DNA of 48,662 nucleotides from a virus, in IMG/VR virus record IMGVR_UViG_3300037189_011856, positions 1 to 48,662 of that record. The stretch is one strand, 5' to 3'. Of this stretch, positions 21,147 to 30,222 are shown one piece after another (position 1 is the first letter of the stretch; the number at the start of each line of letters is the position of its first letter). The notes beneath the pieces were generated by a model, which worked only from the letters and a program-made list of their open reading frames with translations, did not search any database and was not told the origin of the DNA. The position numbers and the translations under genes were made by a program.

Positions 21147-23581
21147 TGCAATTTTATATAGGAAGAGTTGAAAATAGAAACGACCCATTAAAATTAGGAA
21201 GATGTCAAGTACGTGTAGTTGGTGTACATGACGAAGATGTTTCTATACTTCCAACAGTAGATTTACCATGGGCGATGCCTGTTTCATCGATTAATTCTGC
21301 TGCGAGTGCTGGCATAGGAATTAGCCCAACAGGAATTACTCTTGGCAGTGTCGTATTGATTGGGTTTACAGATAAAGATCAACAAGTTCCAGTCATATTC
21401 GGAACACTTGCAGGGATTCCACAAAACAACGAAACAACATTATCTATTAAGCCTGCTGATCGAAAAGTGAATACTGCATCTTCAATCGGAATTGGTTCTG
21501 ATGGAGTAACGAAAACTTATAGTGGTGAAATTTCAAACGCATCTCTCGAAATACAAGACGCAAGACCTTTCTCTACATTTTCTGTTACAGATGCAACAGT
21601 AAATAGTATTATAGAGAATACCCCTTTTTCTGATACACCAGTTCTTTCTAAAATAGATGGTGTCGACACATATACAATTGGTTATGGTCAAACTTCTTGG
21701 CAAGGATTGCCTGTTTCTTCTACTTATCCTGGAAGTGTAGATCAACCAATCGCTGTTTCTGAATTTAAAAATTATTTAAATGATGATGTTGCCGCAAATC
21801 TTGCAGGTTCAGTTCGAGGATTAGTCAATCAAGAAATGTTTGATTCTGTAGTCGATGTTGCTTCTGATTTAGGAGTTGGTGCATTTAAAGCATCATCAGT
21901 ATTACCACTTATTAATTCGGCAGACTATGCTGGTGCTGCTGGTGCTATTTCAGGATTAGCGAGTGGTATTGGAGTTGATAGTGTTTTAAGTAGTTTATCA
22001 GGAATATCTTTTGGTGGAAGTTCATCAAAAAAATCAAGAAGAACTGCTGCAGCAAAAAAATTCACTTCAGTTGGAACACCAAAATTTGGTGGAGAACTTT
22101 TTGATGAAAATACGGCTTATGTAGATCCGATAGGCACAAACAATTCTTCTGGTAATGCTGGAACTAAAAAAGGCGTTTATGCTGGATTATTCGGTGCTGC
22201 ATCTGGATATGTTACATATACTAACGAACCAGATACAAGCAGATTAGCAAGACATGAGAATATAGATAAAACTTCCGTGTATCAAAAAGAAGCAGCACGT
22301 GGATTTAATTTAGAAAGATTTGATTATAGTACATGGGACGCACCAGAAGTACCTTATAATGCTGAATATCCATTTAATAAAGTAATTGAAACAGAAAGTG
22401 GTCATGTATTTGAAATGGACGATACACCGAATGCTGAACGTATTAATCTATATCATCGTAGAGGATCTTGGCACGAATGGGATTCAAATGGAACATTAAC
22501 TGATCGTGTCGCAGGAGATCGATACGTATTAAATGAACGAAACACTTACGAAGTAAGCAATGGGTCAAAGGTTTTAACAGTTTATGGCGAATTAGATATC
22601 GTAGTAAAGAATGGTGGTAAAATAAGAATCGATGGTCCAGGAGATATACAAATTAATAATGATTGTAATTTAATTATTGCTGGAAATTTAAATGCAAACG
22701 TTGCAGGAAATTATAATGTAATTGCGAATAATATATTAATGGAAGCTAAAGGAACATTCTCAATTAATGGAGAAAATTTAACTCAAATTGATGGCGCAAA
22801 AATAGAAATAGGAGAAGGATATTCTTCAACTGGATTAGCTATTAACGAAAACGCAGTAGAATCTCCAATTATGCCTGTGTTTTCACCATTGATTGTGAAT
22901 TCTCGAAGTAATCGTGAACAACTACTTTATGAAACTCCAGACGAAGGAGATGCGATCGCACACAGACAAAGACAAATAACTCGTGGATTATATTTAAGTA
23001 AAAATTTAGATTTAGGAACTTTAGGAGCAAACACAATTCCAGTTGGTGGTGTGGTTCCATCAATCGCTTCACGAAATTGCGAATTAATCGATAGTTTAAC
23101 AACTTTTGATCCAAGTCTTCAATTGTCTGCTCGAATACAATTAGCAGCACTTAATCGAAATGGTGGAATACCGATTATCGATCAATTAGGTGTGACCAAA
23201 TCGTCAATCGTTTGTAATTTAAAAGGATTATGCGAATATGTTCTTGAACCAGCAAAAGATTTATATGCAAATTTAATTATTCTAAATGGGTTTAGAAATA
23301 AAGAAGAAATTCCAGGAGCACCAGAATCTTCACAACATTATGTTGGTGAAGCAGTTGATATACGTTTCTCAGGATGGAATCGTGCGCAACATGTTGCTGC
23401 AGCAATCGCATTAGCTGAAAATTTACCATATGGATATGATCGAATCGTTCTTTCATATGCTGGCGCAAAAACAGTTTGGTTACACATATCATGGAAATAT
23501 GATGGAAATAAATATGAAACATTTACAGTTCGAGATCATTTAAAAATTGCTGATGGCTTTACTCTTATATCAGAGGTTTAA
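21146..23581 (+). CDS. 5: gp5 baseplate hub / tail spike with lysozyme-like and M15 peptidase-like domains
   Basis: 811 residues. Order: OB fold (1-95, MQFYIGRVENRNDPLKLGRC... VPVIFGTLAG); a GH24 lysozyme-like segment (~150-275: DGVDTYTIGYGQ, FDSVVDVASDLGVGAFKASS); a linker; triple beta-helix needle (~475-560, VKNGGKIRIDGPGDIQINND...); then a C-terminal zinc-peptidase M15-type domain (~645-810) with SSQHYVGEAVDIRF (H731, D738) and WLHISW (H780). T4 gp5 (575 residues) has no such peptidase. In the lysozyme part D171 and T177 match T4 lysozyme D20 and T26, but the residue 9 before D171 is S162, not Glu; the nearest Glu is E157. Confidence 0.85.
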   Translation: MQFYIGRVENRNDPLKLGRCQVRVVGVHDEDVSILPTVDLPWAMPVSSINSAASAGIGISPTGITLGSVVLIGFTDKDQQVPVIFGTLAGIPQNNETTLSIKPADRKVNTASSIGIGSDGVTKTYSGEISNASLEIQDARPFSTFSVTDATVNSIIENTPFSDTPVLSKIDGVDTYTIGYGQTSWQGLPVSSTYPGSVDQPIAVSEFKNYLNDDVAANLAGSVRGLVNQEMFDSVVDVASDLGVGAFKASSVLPLINSADYAGAAGAISGLASGIGVDSVLSSLSGISFGGSSSKKSRRTAAAKKFTSVGTPKFGGELFDENTAYVDPIGTNNSSGNAGTKKGVYAGLFGAASGYVTYTNEPDTSRLARHENIDKTSVYQKEAARGFNLERFDYSTWDAPEVPYNAEYPFNKVIETESGHVFEMDDTPNAERINLYHRRGSWHEWDSNGTLTDRVAGDRYVLNERNTYEVSNGSKVLTVYGELDIVVKNGGKIRIDGPGDIQINNDCNLIIAGNLNANVAGNYNVIANNILMEAKGTFSINGENLTQIDGAKIEIGEGYSSTGLAINENAVESPIMPVFSPLIVNSRSNREQLLYETPDEGDAIAHRQRQITRGLYLSKNLDLGTLGANTIPVGGVVPSIASRNCELIDSLTTFDPSLQLSARIQLAALNRNGGIPIIDQLGVTKSSIVCNLKGLCEYVLEPAKDLYANLIILNGFRNKEEIPGAPESSQHYVGEAVDIRFSGWNRAQHVAAAIALAENLPYGYDRIVLSYAGAKTVWLHISWKYDGNKYETFTVRDHLKIADGFTLISEV

Positions 23582-23887
23582 ATGTTAAAACCAGCTGCAA
23601 TTTCGACTACACTTTCGACTGGTCATGGATGTTGGCCAGCAAGACTTCCGAGTGGTCCGTTCTCATTAAAGACGACTATTCAGGGAAAACCAGTAGTACA
23701 AACGAATAGAACAATCTATATTAGTCATACTTGCTTATTAATTACGCATGCTGGTGTTCAACGTAAAGTTTTGACTGGTTCAACGAAAGTAACGATCGAA
23801 GGATATCCAGCGAGTAGAACTTTTGATAATATTGCTTGTGGTGATAAAATAGGCTCTGGAAGTAACAAAGTTTTTATAGGTGGATAA
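23582..23887 (+). CDS. PAAR-domain spike-tip protein
   Basis: 101 residues, starting right after the gp5 stop. PAAR proteins cap the tip of the gp5 beta-helix and may bind a metal with His/Cys. Here the sequence (MLKPAAISTTLSTGHGCWPA, ... IYISHTCLLITHAGVQRK, ... CGDKIGSGSNKVFIGG) shows the PAAR-like strand pattern, with the closing GSxxVFIGG. His15 and Cys residues are candidate ligands. T4 gp5.4 is the counterpart. Its position beside gp5 and gp25 supports the call. Confidence 0.8.
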   Translation: MLKPAAISTTLSTGHGCWPARLPSGPFSLKTTIQGKPVVQTNRTIYISHTCLLITHAGVQRKVLTGSTKVTIEGYPASRTFDNIACGDKIGSGSNKVFIGG

Positions 23888-23888
23888 C

Positions 23889-23895
23889 CTAAATA
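23889..23895 (+). promoter_or_regulatory. CTAAATA box at the gp25 start (candidate)
   Basis: CTAAATA ends five bases before ATG 23901. If it is a late promoter, the gp25 message would be nearly leaderless. It may equally be chance. Confidence 0.3.
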
Positions 23896-23900
23896 ATGCT

Positions 23901-24293
23901 ATGGCAAATAACTCAAGAACATTCATCGATTTAGATTTAAATTTTACTGCTCATCCAGTAAATGGAGATATATCACGTAAATACGATGAAACTGCTGTAA
24001 AACAAAGTATTAAAAATCTTGTATTAACAAGAAATTACGAGCGACCATTTCATAGTGAAATAGGATCTCAAGTTCGCGCATTGTTGTTCGAACCTGCAAC
24101 TCCAATGACTAAAGCATTATTAAAAAGAAGTATTGTTGATGTAATTCGTAATTTTGAACCAAGAGCAGATCTAATTGACGTAATAGTAAATATTCGTCCT
24201 GATGAAAATTATGTTGATGTAAAGATAATCTTTAAAATCATTAATACCTTTACACCAATTGAATTGAATTTAACTCTAGAAAGAACACGATAA
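23901..24293 (+). CDS. 25: baseplate wedge subunit gp25
   Basis: 130 residues from ATG 23901; a GTG at 23880 in frame would add seven and overlap PAAR. Residues read like gp25, the small lysozyme-like-fold wedge protein conserved in contractile machines: TFIDLDLNFTAHPVNGDISR, ETAVKQSIKNLVLTRNYERP, FHSEIGSQVRALLFEPA and VDVIRNFEPRADL. T4 gp25 is 132 residues. It connects gp53/gp6 and the sheath start. Its stop shares one base with gp6. Confidence 0.9.
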   Translation: MANNSRTFIDLDLNFTAHPVNGDISRKYDETAVKQSIKNLVLTRNYERPFHSEIGSQVRALLFEPATPMTKALLKRSIVDVIRNFEPRADLIDVIVNIRPDENYVDVKIIFKIINTFTPIELNLTLERTR

Positions 24294-26140
24294 TGGCAAC
24301 ACAAAATAAAAATATTAAAGTAACAGAATTAGATTTTGACGAAATTAAAAGTAATTTAAAAAACTATTTAAAAACTCAACCTGAATTTACTGACTATAAT
24401 TTCGAAGGATCTGGAATGTCAGTTCTTTTGGATGTTCTTGCTTATAATACACATTATAATGCTTTATATTATAATTTAAGTGTAAATGAGATGTTTCTTG
24501 ATTCAGCAGTAAAAAGATCTTCTGTAGTATCATTAGCAAAAATGCTTGGGTATATTCCAAAGTCTTCAATTGCTGCAAAAGCAAAAGTAAATATTTCAGT
24601 TTCTAACGTATCAGGAAATCCAACATCCATAGTTCTTCCGAGAGGAACAATATTCCGTACTAACTATAATGGCACTAATTATAATTTTAATACAGATTCT
24701 GCAATTACTACAACTAGATCTGTTTCAAATACATATCTTTTTTCGAACGTAACATTAATCGAAGGAACAAATTTAATTCGAACATATACAGTTGGAAATA
24801 ACGTTTCATATGTTCTTCCGAATCCAAAAATAGACACTACGACATTAAAAGTATTAGTTCAAGAAGATCCTAACTCTGCAGCAACAATTATCTATAATTT
24901 AAATGATGGGTTTACTTCTGTTAGTGCAAATTCAAGAGTTTATTTTTTAAAAGAAAGAGATGATGGTTTATTCGAAATTTATTTTGGAGATGGTTTAATT
25001 GGTTATAAGCCAACAAATGGTTCGATTGTAACTTTAGATTATTTTTCATGCAATGAGAATGCAGCAAACGACTCACGTGTATTCACTTATACAGGAAACG
25101 CATTTACAAATACAGCAAACATTACAATCACAACAACAACTCCAGCTGCTGGTGGAACTGAACCAGAATCTATCGAAAGTATTAAATACAATGCGCCAAG
25201 ATATTATGCTGCTCAAAATCGTGCAGTAACAGCTGATGATTATAAAGTAATTATACCAAAATTATATAATAACGTTGATGCTATTTCTGTTTGGGGTGGC
25301 GAAGAAAACGATCCACCAATTTATGGAAAAGCATTTATTTGTATTAAACCAAAAACAGGAACTACACTTACTCAATCTACTAAAACTGATATTATAACAA
25401 ATATTGTAAAAAGTAAAAATTTAGTTTCTATATTACCAGAAATAGTTGATGCTGAAATACTTTATATTAGTGTAGATTCAACAGTATATTACAATCCAAA
25501 AGCAACTACACGTGGTGCAGATACTATTAAAACACTTGTATCTGATGTGATTGAAAATTACAATACAACTAATTTAAATCGTTTTGATTCTATTTTTAGA
25601 GAATCAGCTTTATCTAAGTTAATTGATAATTCTGAAGATAGTATCGTTTCGAATATAACAAAAATTAAACTTAAATACGAACTTACACCAAGTTTTAATA
25701 ATACAACAAAATATACAATCAAATTAAATAATCCATTATATCATAATACCAATGCTCAAAATTCTTTTGCAGCAGTTACATCTTCTGGATTTAATATAGC
25801 AGGAAGCAATTATACTTACTTTATTGAAGATAATACTATTGGAAATTTAAGATTGTATTATTTAACAGCTTCAAATGCAAAAGTATATACTCCAAATTAC
25901 ATTGGAACAGTTGATTATACTACAGGAAAAATTCAATTAGACAGCATTAATATTTCAAGTGGAAATTCATTTGGAAAAATTGTGTTTACAGCTGAACCTA
26001 ATTCATATGATGTTATATCAGTAAGAAATCAGTTGTCTTTTATTCGTGAACAAGATATTATTGTAAATGTAATTGCAGATAAAATAGCATCAGGCGAATC
26101 AAGTTCAGGTAAAGACTTTATATTTACATCTAGTAGATAG
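24293..26140 (+). CDS. 6: baseplate wedge subunit gp6
   Basis: 615 residues, close to T4 gp6 (660). The N-terminus (IKVTELDFDEIKSNLKNYLK, then FTDYNFEGSGMSVLLDVLAY and NTHYNALYYNLSVNEMFLDS) is the conserved gp6/J-type wedge start. The middle has RAVTADDYKVIIPKLYNNVD. gp6 dimers form the ring that links wedges and triggers sheath contraction. It is in the order gp25-gp6-gp7-gp8. An ATG one base inside the gp25 stop. Confidence 0.92.
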   Translation: MATQNKNIKVTELDFDEIKSNLKNYLKTQPEFTDYNFEGSGMSVLLDVLAYNTHYNALYYNLSVNEMFLDSAVKRSSVVSLAKMLGYIPKSSIAAKAKVNISVSNVSGNPTSIVLPRGTIFRTNYNGTNYNFNTDSAITTTRSVSNTYLFSNVTLIEGTNLIRTYTVGNNVSYVLPNPKIDTTTLKVLVQEDPNSAATIIYNLNDGFTSVSANSRVYFLKERDDGLFEIYFGDGLIGYKPTNGSIVTLDYFSCNENAANDSRVFTYTGNAFTNTANITITTTTPAAGGTEPESIESIKYNAPRYYAAQNRAVTADDYKVIIPKLYNNVDAISVWGGEENDPPIYGKAFICIKPKTGTTLTQSTKTDIITNIVKSKNLVSILPEIVDAEILYISVDSTVYYNPKATTRGADTIKTLVSDVIENYNTTNLNRFDSIFRESALSKLIDNSEDSIVSNITKIKLKYELTPSFNNTTKYTIKLNNPLYHNTNAQNSFAAVTSSGFNIAGSNYTYFIEDNTIGNLRLYYLTASNAKVYTPNYIGTVDYTTGKIQLDSINISSGNSFGKIVFTAEPNSYDVISVRNQLSFIREQDIIVNVIADKIASGESSSGKDFIFTSSR

Positions 26141-26142
26141 AC

Positions 26143-28761
26143 ATGGCATACGTAAAAGCGAAAGCATCAACAGTAGTATCAAAACAAGTTCCCGAATTTA
26201 TTCGTGAAGAAAATACTAAATTTGTAGATTTTCTTAAAGCATACTACGAGTGGCTTGAAAACTTTTATCCACAATCTAATCTTGAAGATATTAAAGATAT
26301 CGATAATACAGTAGATTTTTTTATAGACTATTTTAAAAAAGAAATACTTGCACCAATCCCACAAGATATAATTTCAAATAAAAGATTCTTAGCTAAAAAT
26401 ATTAAGAATTTATATTTAAGTAAAGGTACAGAGAACTCATATAAGTTTCTATTCCGAATACTTTTTAATGAAGACGCAGAAGTATATTATCCTAAAATCG
26501 ATATGCTTCGTGTTTCTGATGGTAAATGGAGTCAAAGAAACATTTTAAGAGCAACTTCAATTATTGGGGACGCGAGAAATATCGTTGGACAAACAATCAC
26601 TCAAACAAGAAACTATCAAGATGGTAGTGTACAGATTGCAACAGCTCGAGTTGAAAACGTTACAGAATTTGATTATCTAGGAACAACTATTTCAGAATTA
26701 ACTTTATCAGAAGATAGTATTACTGGAGTTTTTTACTCTCAAACGGATTCTGAATCTTTTACGATTACATCAAGATCTAATATTGACAATTCGGTTGTTA
26801 GTTGTAATGTTTTATCTATCATTAATGATTTTAATATTACAAGTGGAGGATCTTATTATACAGTTGGTGATTTAATCGGATTTATATCTTCAACAGGAGC
26901 ACTTGCTCGTGCTGAAGTAGCAACTATTCTTCCAGGATCTGTAACAAATATTACAATTGCAAATAGAGGAACTGGATATTTAATTGGCGATCCTATTCTT
27001 TTCGATAATACTGGAACTGGTGGACCAGAAAATTCTCCAAGTTTAAGTGCAGTCGCAAATATAACAGAAATAGATAGAGATAGTTTATTACTTGAAGGTG
27101 GAGGTAAAATTTTAAGTGAGTCATTAGGAGAATTAGATATCGAAACTTCTAATTCTGGACCGATCAAAAAAGTAACTGTTATTAATGGTGGATTTTTTTA
27201 CAATCGACTTCCTAAAGTTTCATTACCAACTGGAGCAGGAAGAACTGGTGGTAAAGTATTAGCAGAGTCAAATGATATTGGAACAATTTCAAGTATTGTA
27301 GTTCCAGAATCTGGGTTTAATTACATTAATCCTCCAAATTTACAAATACCAACCTATGCTGTAATTAAAAACCCATCAGGAAATTTTATTGTTGGTGAAT
27401 CGATCGTTTCGCTTCCACAAAAGTTAGGTTTAGAAACCAGCCTAGATGATAATTTATTATTAGAGAGTGGAGACAAATTCCTTTCAGAGAAACAACAAAA
27501 TGCTTCTGGTATTCTTGAAAATATTAATGGGGATTTACATTTAATTAAATTAAAAGAATCTACATCATTCGGTGGTTATTTACTCGAAAATGGTTCAGGC
27601 TATTTACTTGATGAAGATGAAGATATATTTGTTCGTGAAGAATCAGGCTATTTTATAAAACATATGAATATTCGAGGTACAGTTTCGAATACCACTGCAG
27701 TAATTACTTCTGTAAATAATCCATCTATTCGAGCTAGTGTTGGTGCCGTCGGAAAACAAATTGGTGGATTTAGTAATACAGACGGAAAGATATCAGAATC
27801 AAGCAAAAGAATTCAAGATTCACTATATTATCAAGATTATTCATATGTAATTAAAGTAGGACAAAGTATTAATCAATATCGTGATGCAGTTAAAAAACTA
27901 TTGCATCCAATCGGATTAGCACTTTTCGGAGAAGTAAAACTTAAATCTACTGCAACTTCTCGAGCATCTATTCATTCAAGCTCAATTAACTATACAGTTC
28001 GAAAAATTATTGATGCTAAAATGCGAGCAGTTGGAAATTATAGAACTGCTTATGAAGTCTATGCTTCTGCAAATAAAGAACAAATAACACTTTATTTAAC
28101 AGATTTCATAGTGAGTCACCTAAATATAAGTATTAGTTCGAGTGAATTTTTACCAATTCTTAACTTCCCGAACTTGCCTATAAATCAAATTCATTTACTT
28201 GATCTAAGACCTGAAGTAATTGGATTCGAGCAGGCAAAAACGATTATTACTCGTTCAAAGGTTACTGATAAAGTATTATATCGTTCGAATCAAACGAATT
28301 TAGTTGAAAGATCAAGTCCAGCTTTTGATGGTTCTGCAAGAAGAGCAGGAGCCAATCTAGTTGATCTTGAAAGATACAAATTTACGCATAAACCATCGGT
28401 ATTTGGTACAAAATACGCAAATATAGACGGAACACCTGCTTATACTACTTCGACGTATGGAGTAATTAATACGTATCCGAATCCTAATTATAACTACTGG
28501 GGGATTGGAAATACACAAATTAAAGATTTTGGTAGTTTGACTGTTTCAGATGTACTAAATAGTCCATATAGAAAAGTCAATTTTGCAATTGAGTCAGAAA
28601 TAGGTATCATTAGATTACCTGCATCGGCATTAAGATTCTCCACAGACGATGCTCGTTTTACATGGGATGATACATATACGTTTGACGCAGACAGTGTTGA
28701 GTTCGATACAACAGAATATAAATGGGATGTCGATACTCTTAAATTTGATTTATATACTTAA
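26143..28761 (+). CDS. 7: large baseplate wedge protein (gp7-like)
   Basis: 872 residues between gp6 and gp8, the T4 place of gp7 (1032 residues). The first ~130 residues (VPEFIREENTKFVDFLKAYY, EWLENFYPQSNLEDIKDIDN, NLYLSKGTENSYKFLFRILF) are typical of the marine T4-like counterpart. After that come beta-rich GxGY repeats (~235-430) and three repeats of an LLLExGxKxLSE type. The C-terminus (DARFTWDDTYTFDADSVEFD) has DD-W repeats. Structural. The gp7 name rests on position; direct similarity to T4 gp7 is not seen. Confidence 0.6.
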   Translation: MAYVKAKASTVVSKQVPEFIREENTKFVDFLKAYYEWLENFYPQSNLEDIKDIDNTVDFFIDYFKKEILAPIPQDIISNKRFLAKNIKNLYLSKGTENSYKFLFRILFNEDAEVYYPKIDMLRVSDGKWSQRNILRATSIIGDARNIVGQTITQTRNYQDGSVQIATARVENVTEFDYLGTTISELTLSEDSITGVFYSQTDSESFTITSRSNIDNSVVSCNVLSIINDFNITSGGSYYTVGDLIGFISSTGALARAEVATILPGSVTNITIANRGTGYLIGDPILFDNTGTGGPENSPSLSAVANITEIDRDSLLLEGGGKILSESLGELDIETSNSGPIKKVTVINGGFFYNRLPKVSLPTGAGRTGGKVLAESNDIGTISSIVVPESGFNYINPPNLQIPTYAVIKNPSGNFIVGESIVSLPQKLGLETSLDDNLLLESGDKFLSEKQQNASGILENINGDLHLIKLKESTSFGGYLLENGSGYLLDEDEDIFVREESGYFIKHMNIRGTVSNTTAVITSVNNPSIRASVGAVGKQIGGFSNTDGKISESSKRIQDSLYYQDYSYVIKVGQSINQYRDAVKKLLHPIGLALFGEVKLKSTATSRASIHSSSINYTVRKIIDAKMRAVGNYRTAYEVYASANKEQITLYLTDFIVSHLNISISSSEFLPILNFPNLPINQIHLLDLRPEVIGFEQAKTIITRSKVTDKVLYRSNQTNLVERSSPAFDGSARRAGANLVDLERYKFTHKPSVFGTKYANIDGTPAYTTSTYGVINTYPNPNYNYWGIGNTQIKDFGSLTVSDVLNSPYRKVNFAIESEIGIIRLPASALRFSTDDARFTWDDTYTFDADSVEFDTTEYKWDVDTLKFDLYT

Positions 28762-28779
28762 AATTACAGGAAAACAAAC

Positions 28780-30183
28780 ATGGCAGCAATTATTTCAAAT
28801 AAATTTCGCATTCATAATGCGCAATCATTTTTAGAGGGTTTTGACGAATCTTCAGCAACAAATATATATCTTGGTATCGGAAGACCACAATCATGGACTG
28901 ACGACAATTTACCAGATACACCAAAAGATACAGTATCAGACGAATTATATTACTGGGATGATATGATCGCTTTAAAGCGAGTTCAAGCATCTGATGTAAT
29001 CCTTTCTATTCCAAGACGTGATTGGACTTCAGGAAAATATTATGATATGTATCGCCACGATTACAATGGAACTACTGCTGGTGTAAACATTACCTCTGGT
29101 GGAGCAACAACACCTGCAACTTTATTTGATGCAAACTATTATGTAATTACAGACGAATACAATGTTTATAAATGTATTTCAAATAATAGTGGTGCTGCTT
29201 CAACTACAAAACCAACAGGAACAGGCACATCAATTATTACAACTGCGGACAGTTATAAGTGGAAATATATGTTCACAGTTTCTCCAGCAAACGTTTTAAA
29301 ATTTGTTTCTACAGATTTTATTCCAGTTAAAAAGATCGGATCTAATCCAGGATCTACAGATGCTTACTATAATCAATATCTTGTTGAACAAGCTGCCGTC
29401 GACGGAAGAATTGATTTTATAAAAGTAACAAATGCTGGTTCAGGATACTCAGGAACACCATCAGTAACTATTATTGGTGATGGTACTGGTGCAACAGCAA
29501 CAGCTGTAAGAGATCCAGGAAGTAACACAATTACTGGTGTAACAATTACATCTGGTGGTTCTGGTTACACATATGCAACTGTTTCTTTCTCAGGTGGTTC
29601 TGGAGCGAATGCTGCAGCATCTGTAATCATTTCACCAAAAGGTGGACATGGTTATGATTCAGTAAAAGAATTAGGTGCATTTTATGTAATGATGAACATA
29701 AGATTAGAATACAATGATGGTTCTGGCGACTTCCCAGTTGACAATGACTATCGTCGTATTACATTAATTCGTGATCCTTATAACTTTGGTACTATAAACA
29801 TTGCGACTCTTTCAACAAGAACAGCAACAAAACAAGTTGCATATTCATCTCTTGTTGGAACACCATTAGTTGATCGAATTATATCAGGTGGTACATCAAA
29901 CGCAAAAGGTCGTATCGTATCAATCGATACAACGAACAATTTAATTCGTTATATTCAAACTCGTACAGACAATCCAACTGGTGCATCATTTCAATCTAGT
30001 GAAACGATTACGATGTATGCTTCTGATGGAGTAACACCAGTCGCTGTAACATTTACTTCTGGAGCATTAACAAATCCAGAAATTCAAGCTGACAGTGGCG
30101 ATGTTATCTACGTTGAGAATAGAAGACCGATTAATCGTGCGATAGACCAAATCGAAGATATTAAAATCATAGTTGAAATGTAA
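28780..30183 (+). CDS. 8: baseplate wedge subunit gp8
   Basis: 467 residues. It starts MAAIISNKFRIHNAQSFLEG and has SATNIYLGIGRPQSWTDDN, YYWDDMIALKRVQASDV and the final ENRRPINRAIDQIEDIKIIV, the conserved gp8 ends. T4 gp8 is 334 residues; the extra length is a GSGY beta-repeat insert (~210-285) and a Gly/Thr-rich part. gp8 binds gp6/gp7 in the wedge. A ribosome site (CAGGAAAAC) precedes ATG 28780. Confidence 0.88.
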   Translation: MAAIISNKFRIHNAQSFLEGFDESSATNIYLGIGRPQSWTDDNLPDTPKDTVSDELYYWDDMIALKRVQASDVILSIPRRDWTSGKYYDMYRHDYNGTTAGVNITSGGATTPATLFDANYYVITDEYNVYKCISNNSGAASTTKPTGTGTSIITTADSYKWKYMFTVSPANVLKFVSTDFIPVKKIGSNPGSTDAYYNQYLVEQAAVDGRIDFIKVTNAGSGYSGTPSVTIIGDGTGATATAVRDPGSNTITGVTITSGGSGYTYATVSFSGGSGANAAASVIISPKGGHGYDSVKELGAFYVMMNIRLEYNDGSGDFPVDNDYRRITLIRDPYNFGTINIATLSTRTATKQVAYSSLVGTPLVDRIISGGTSNAKGRIVSIDTTNNLIRYIQTRTDNPTGASFQSSETITMYASDGVTPVAVTFTSGALTNPEIQADSGDVIYVENRRPINRAIDQIEDIKIIVEM

Positions 30184-30222
30184 TCGATTTAGTTCGGTTC
30201 TTTTTATATAACAGAAAATAGC

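Noticed and set aside
27600-28140. CTAAATA inside the gp7-like gene (near 28120)
   Set aside because: In the middle of coding sequence with no gene start close by. In AT-rich DNA this heptamer is expected by chance.
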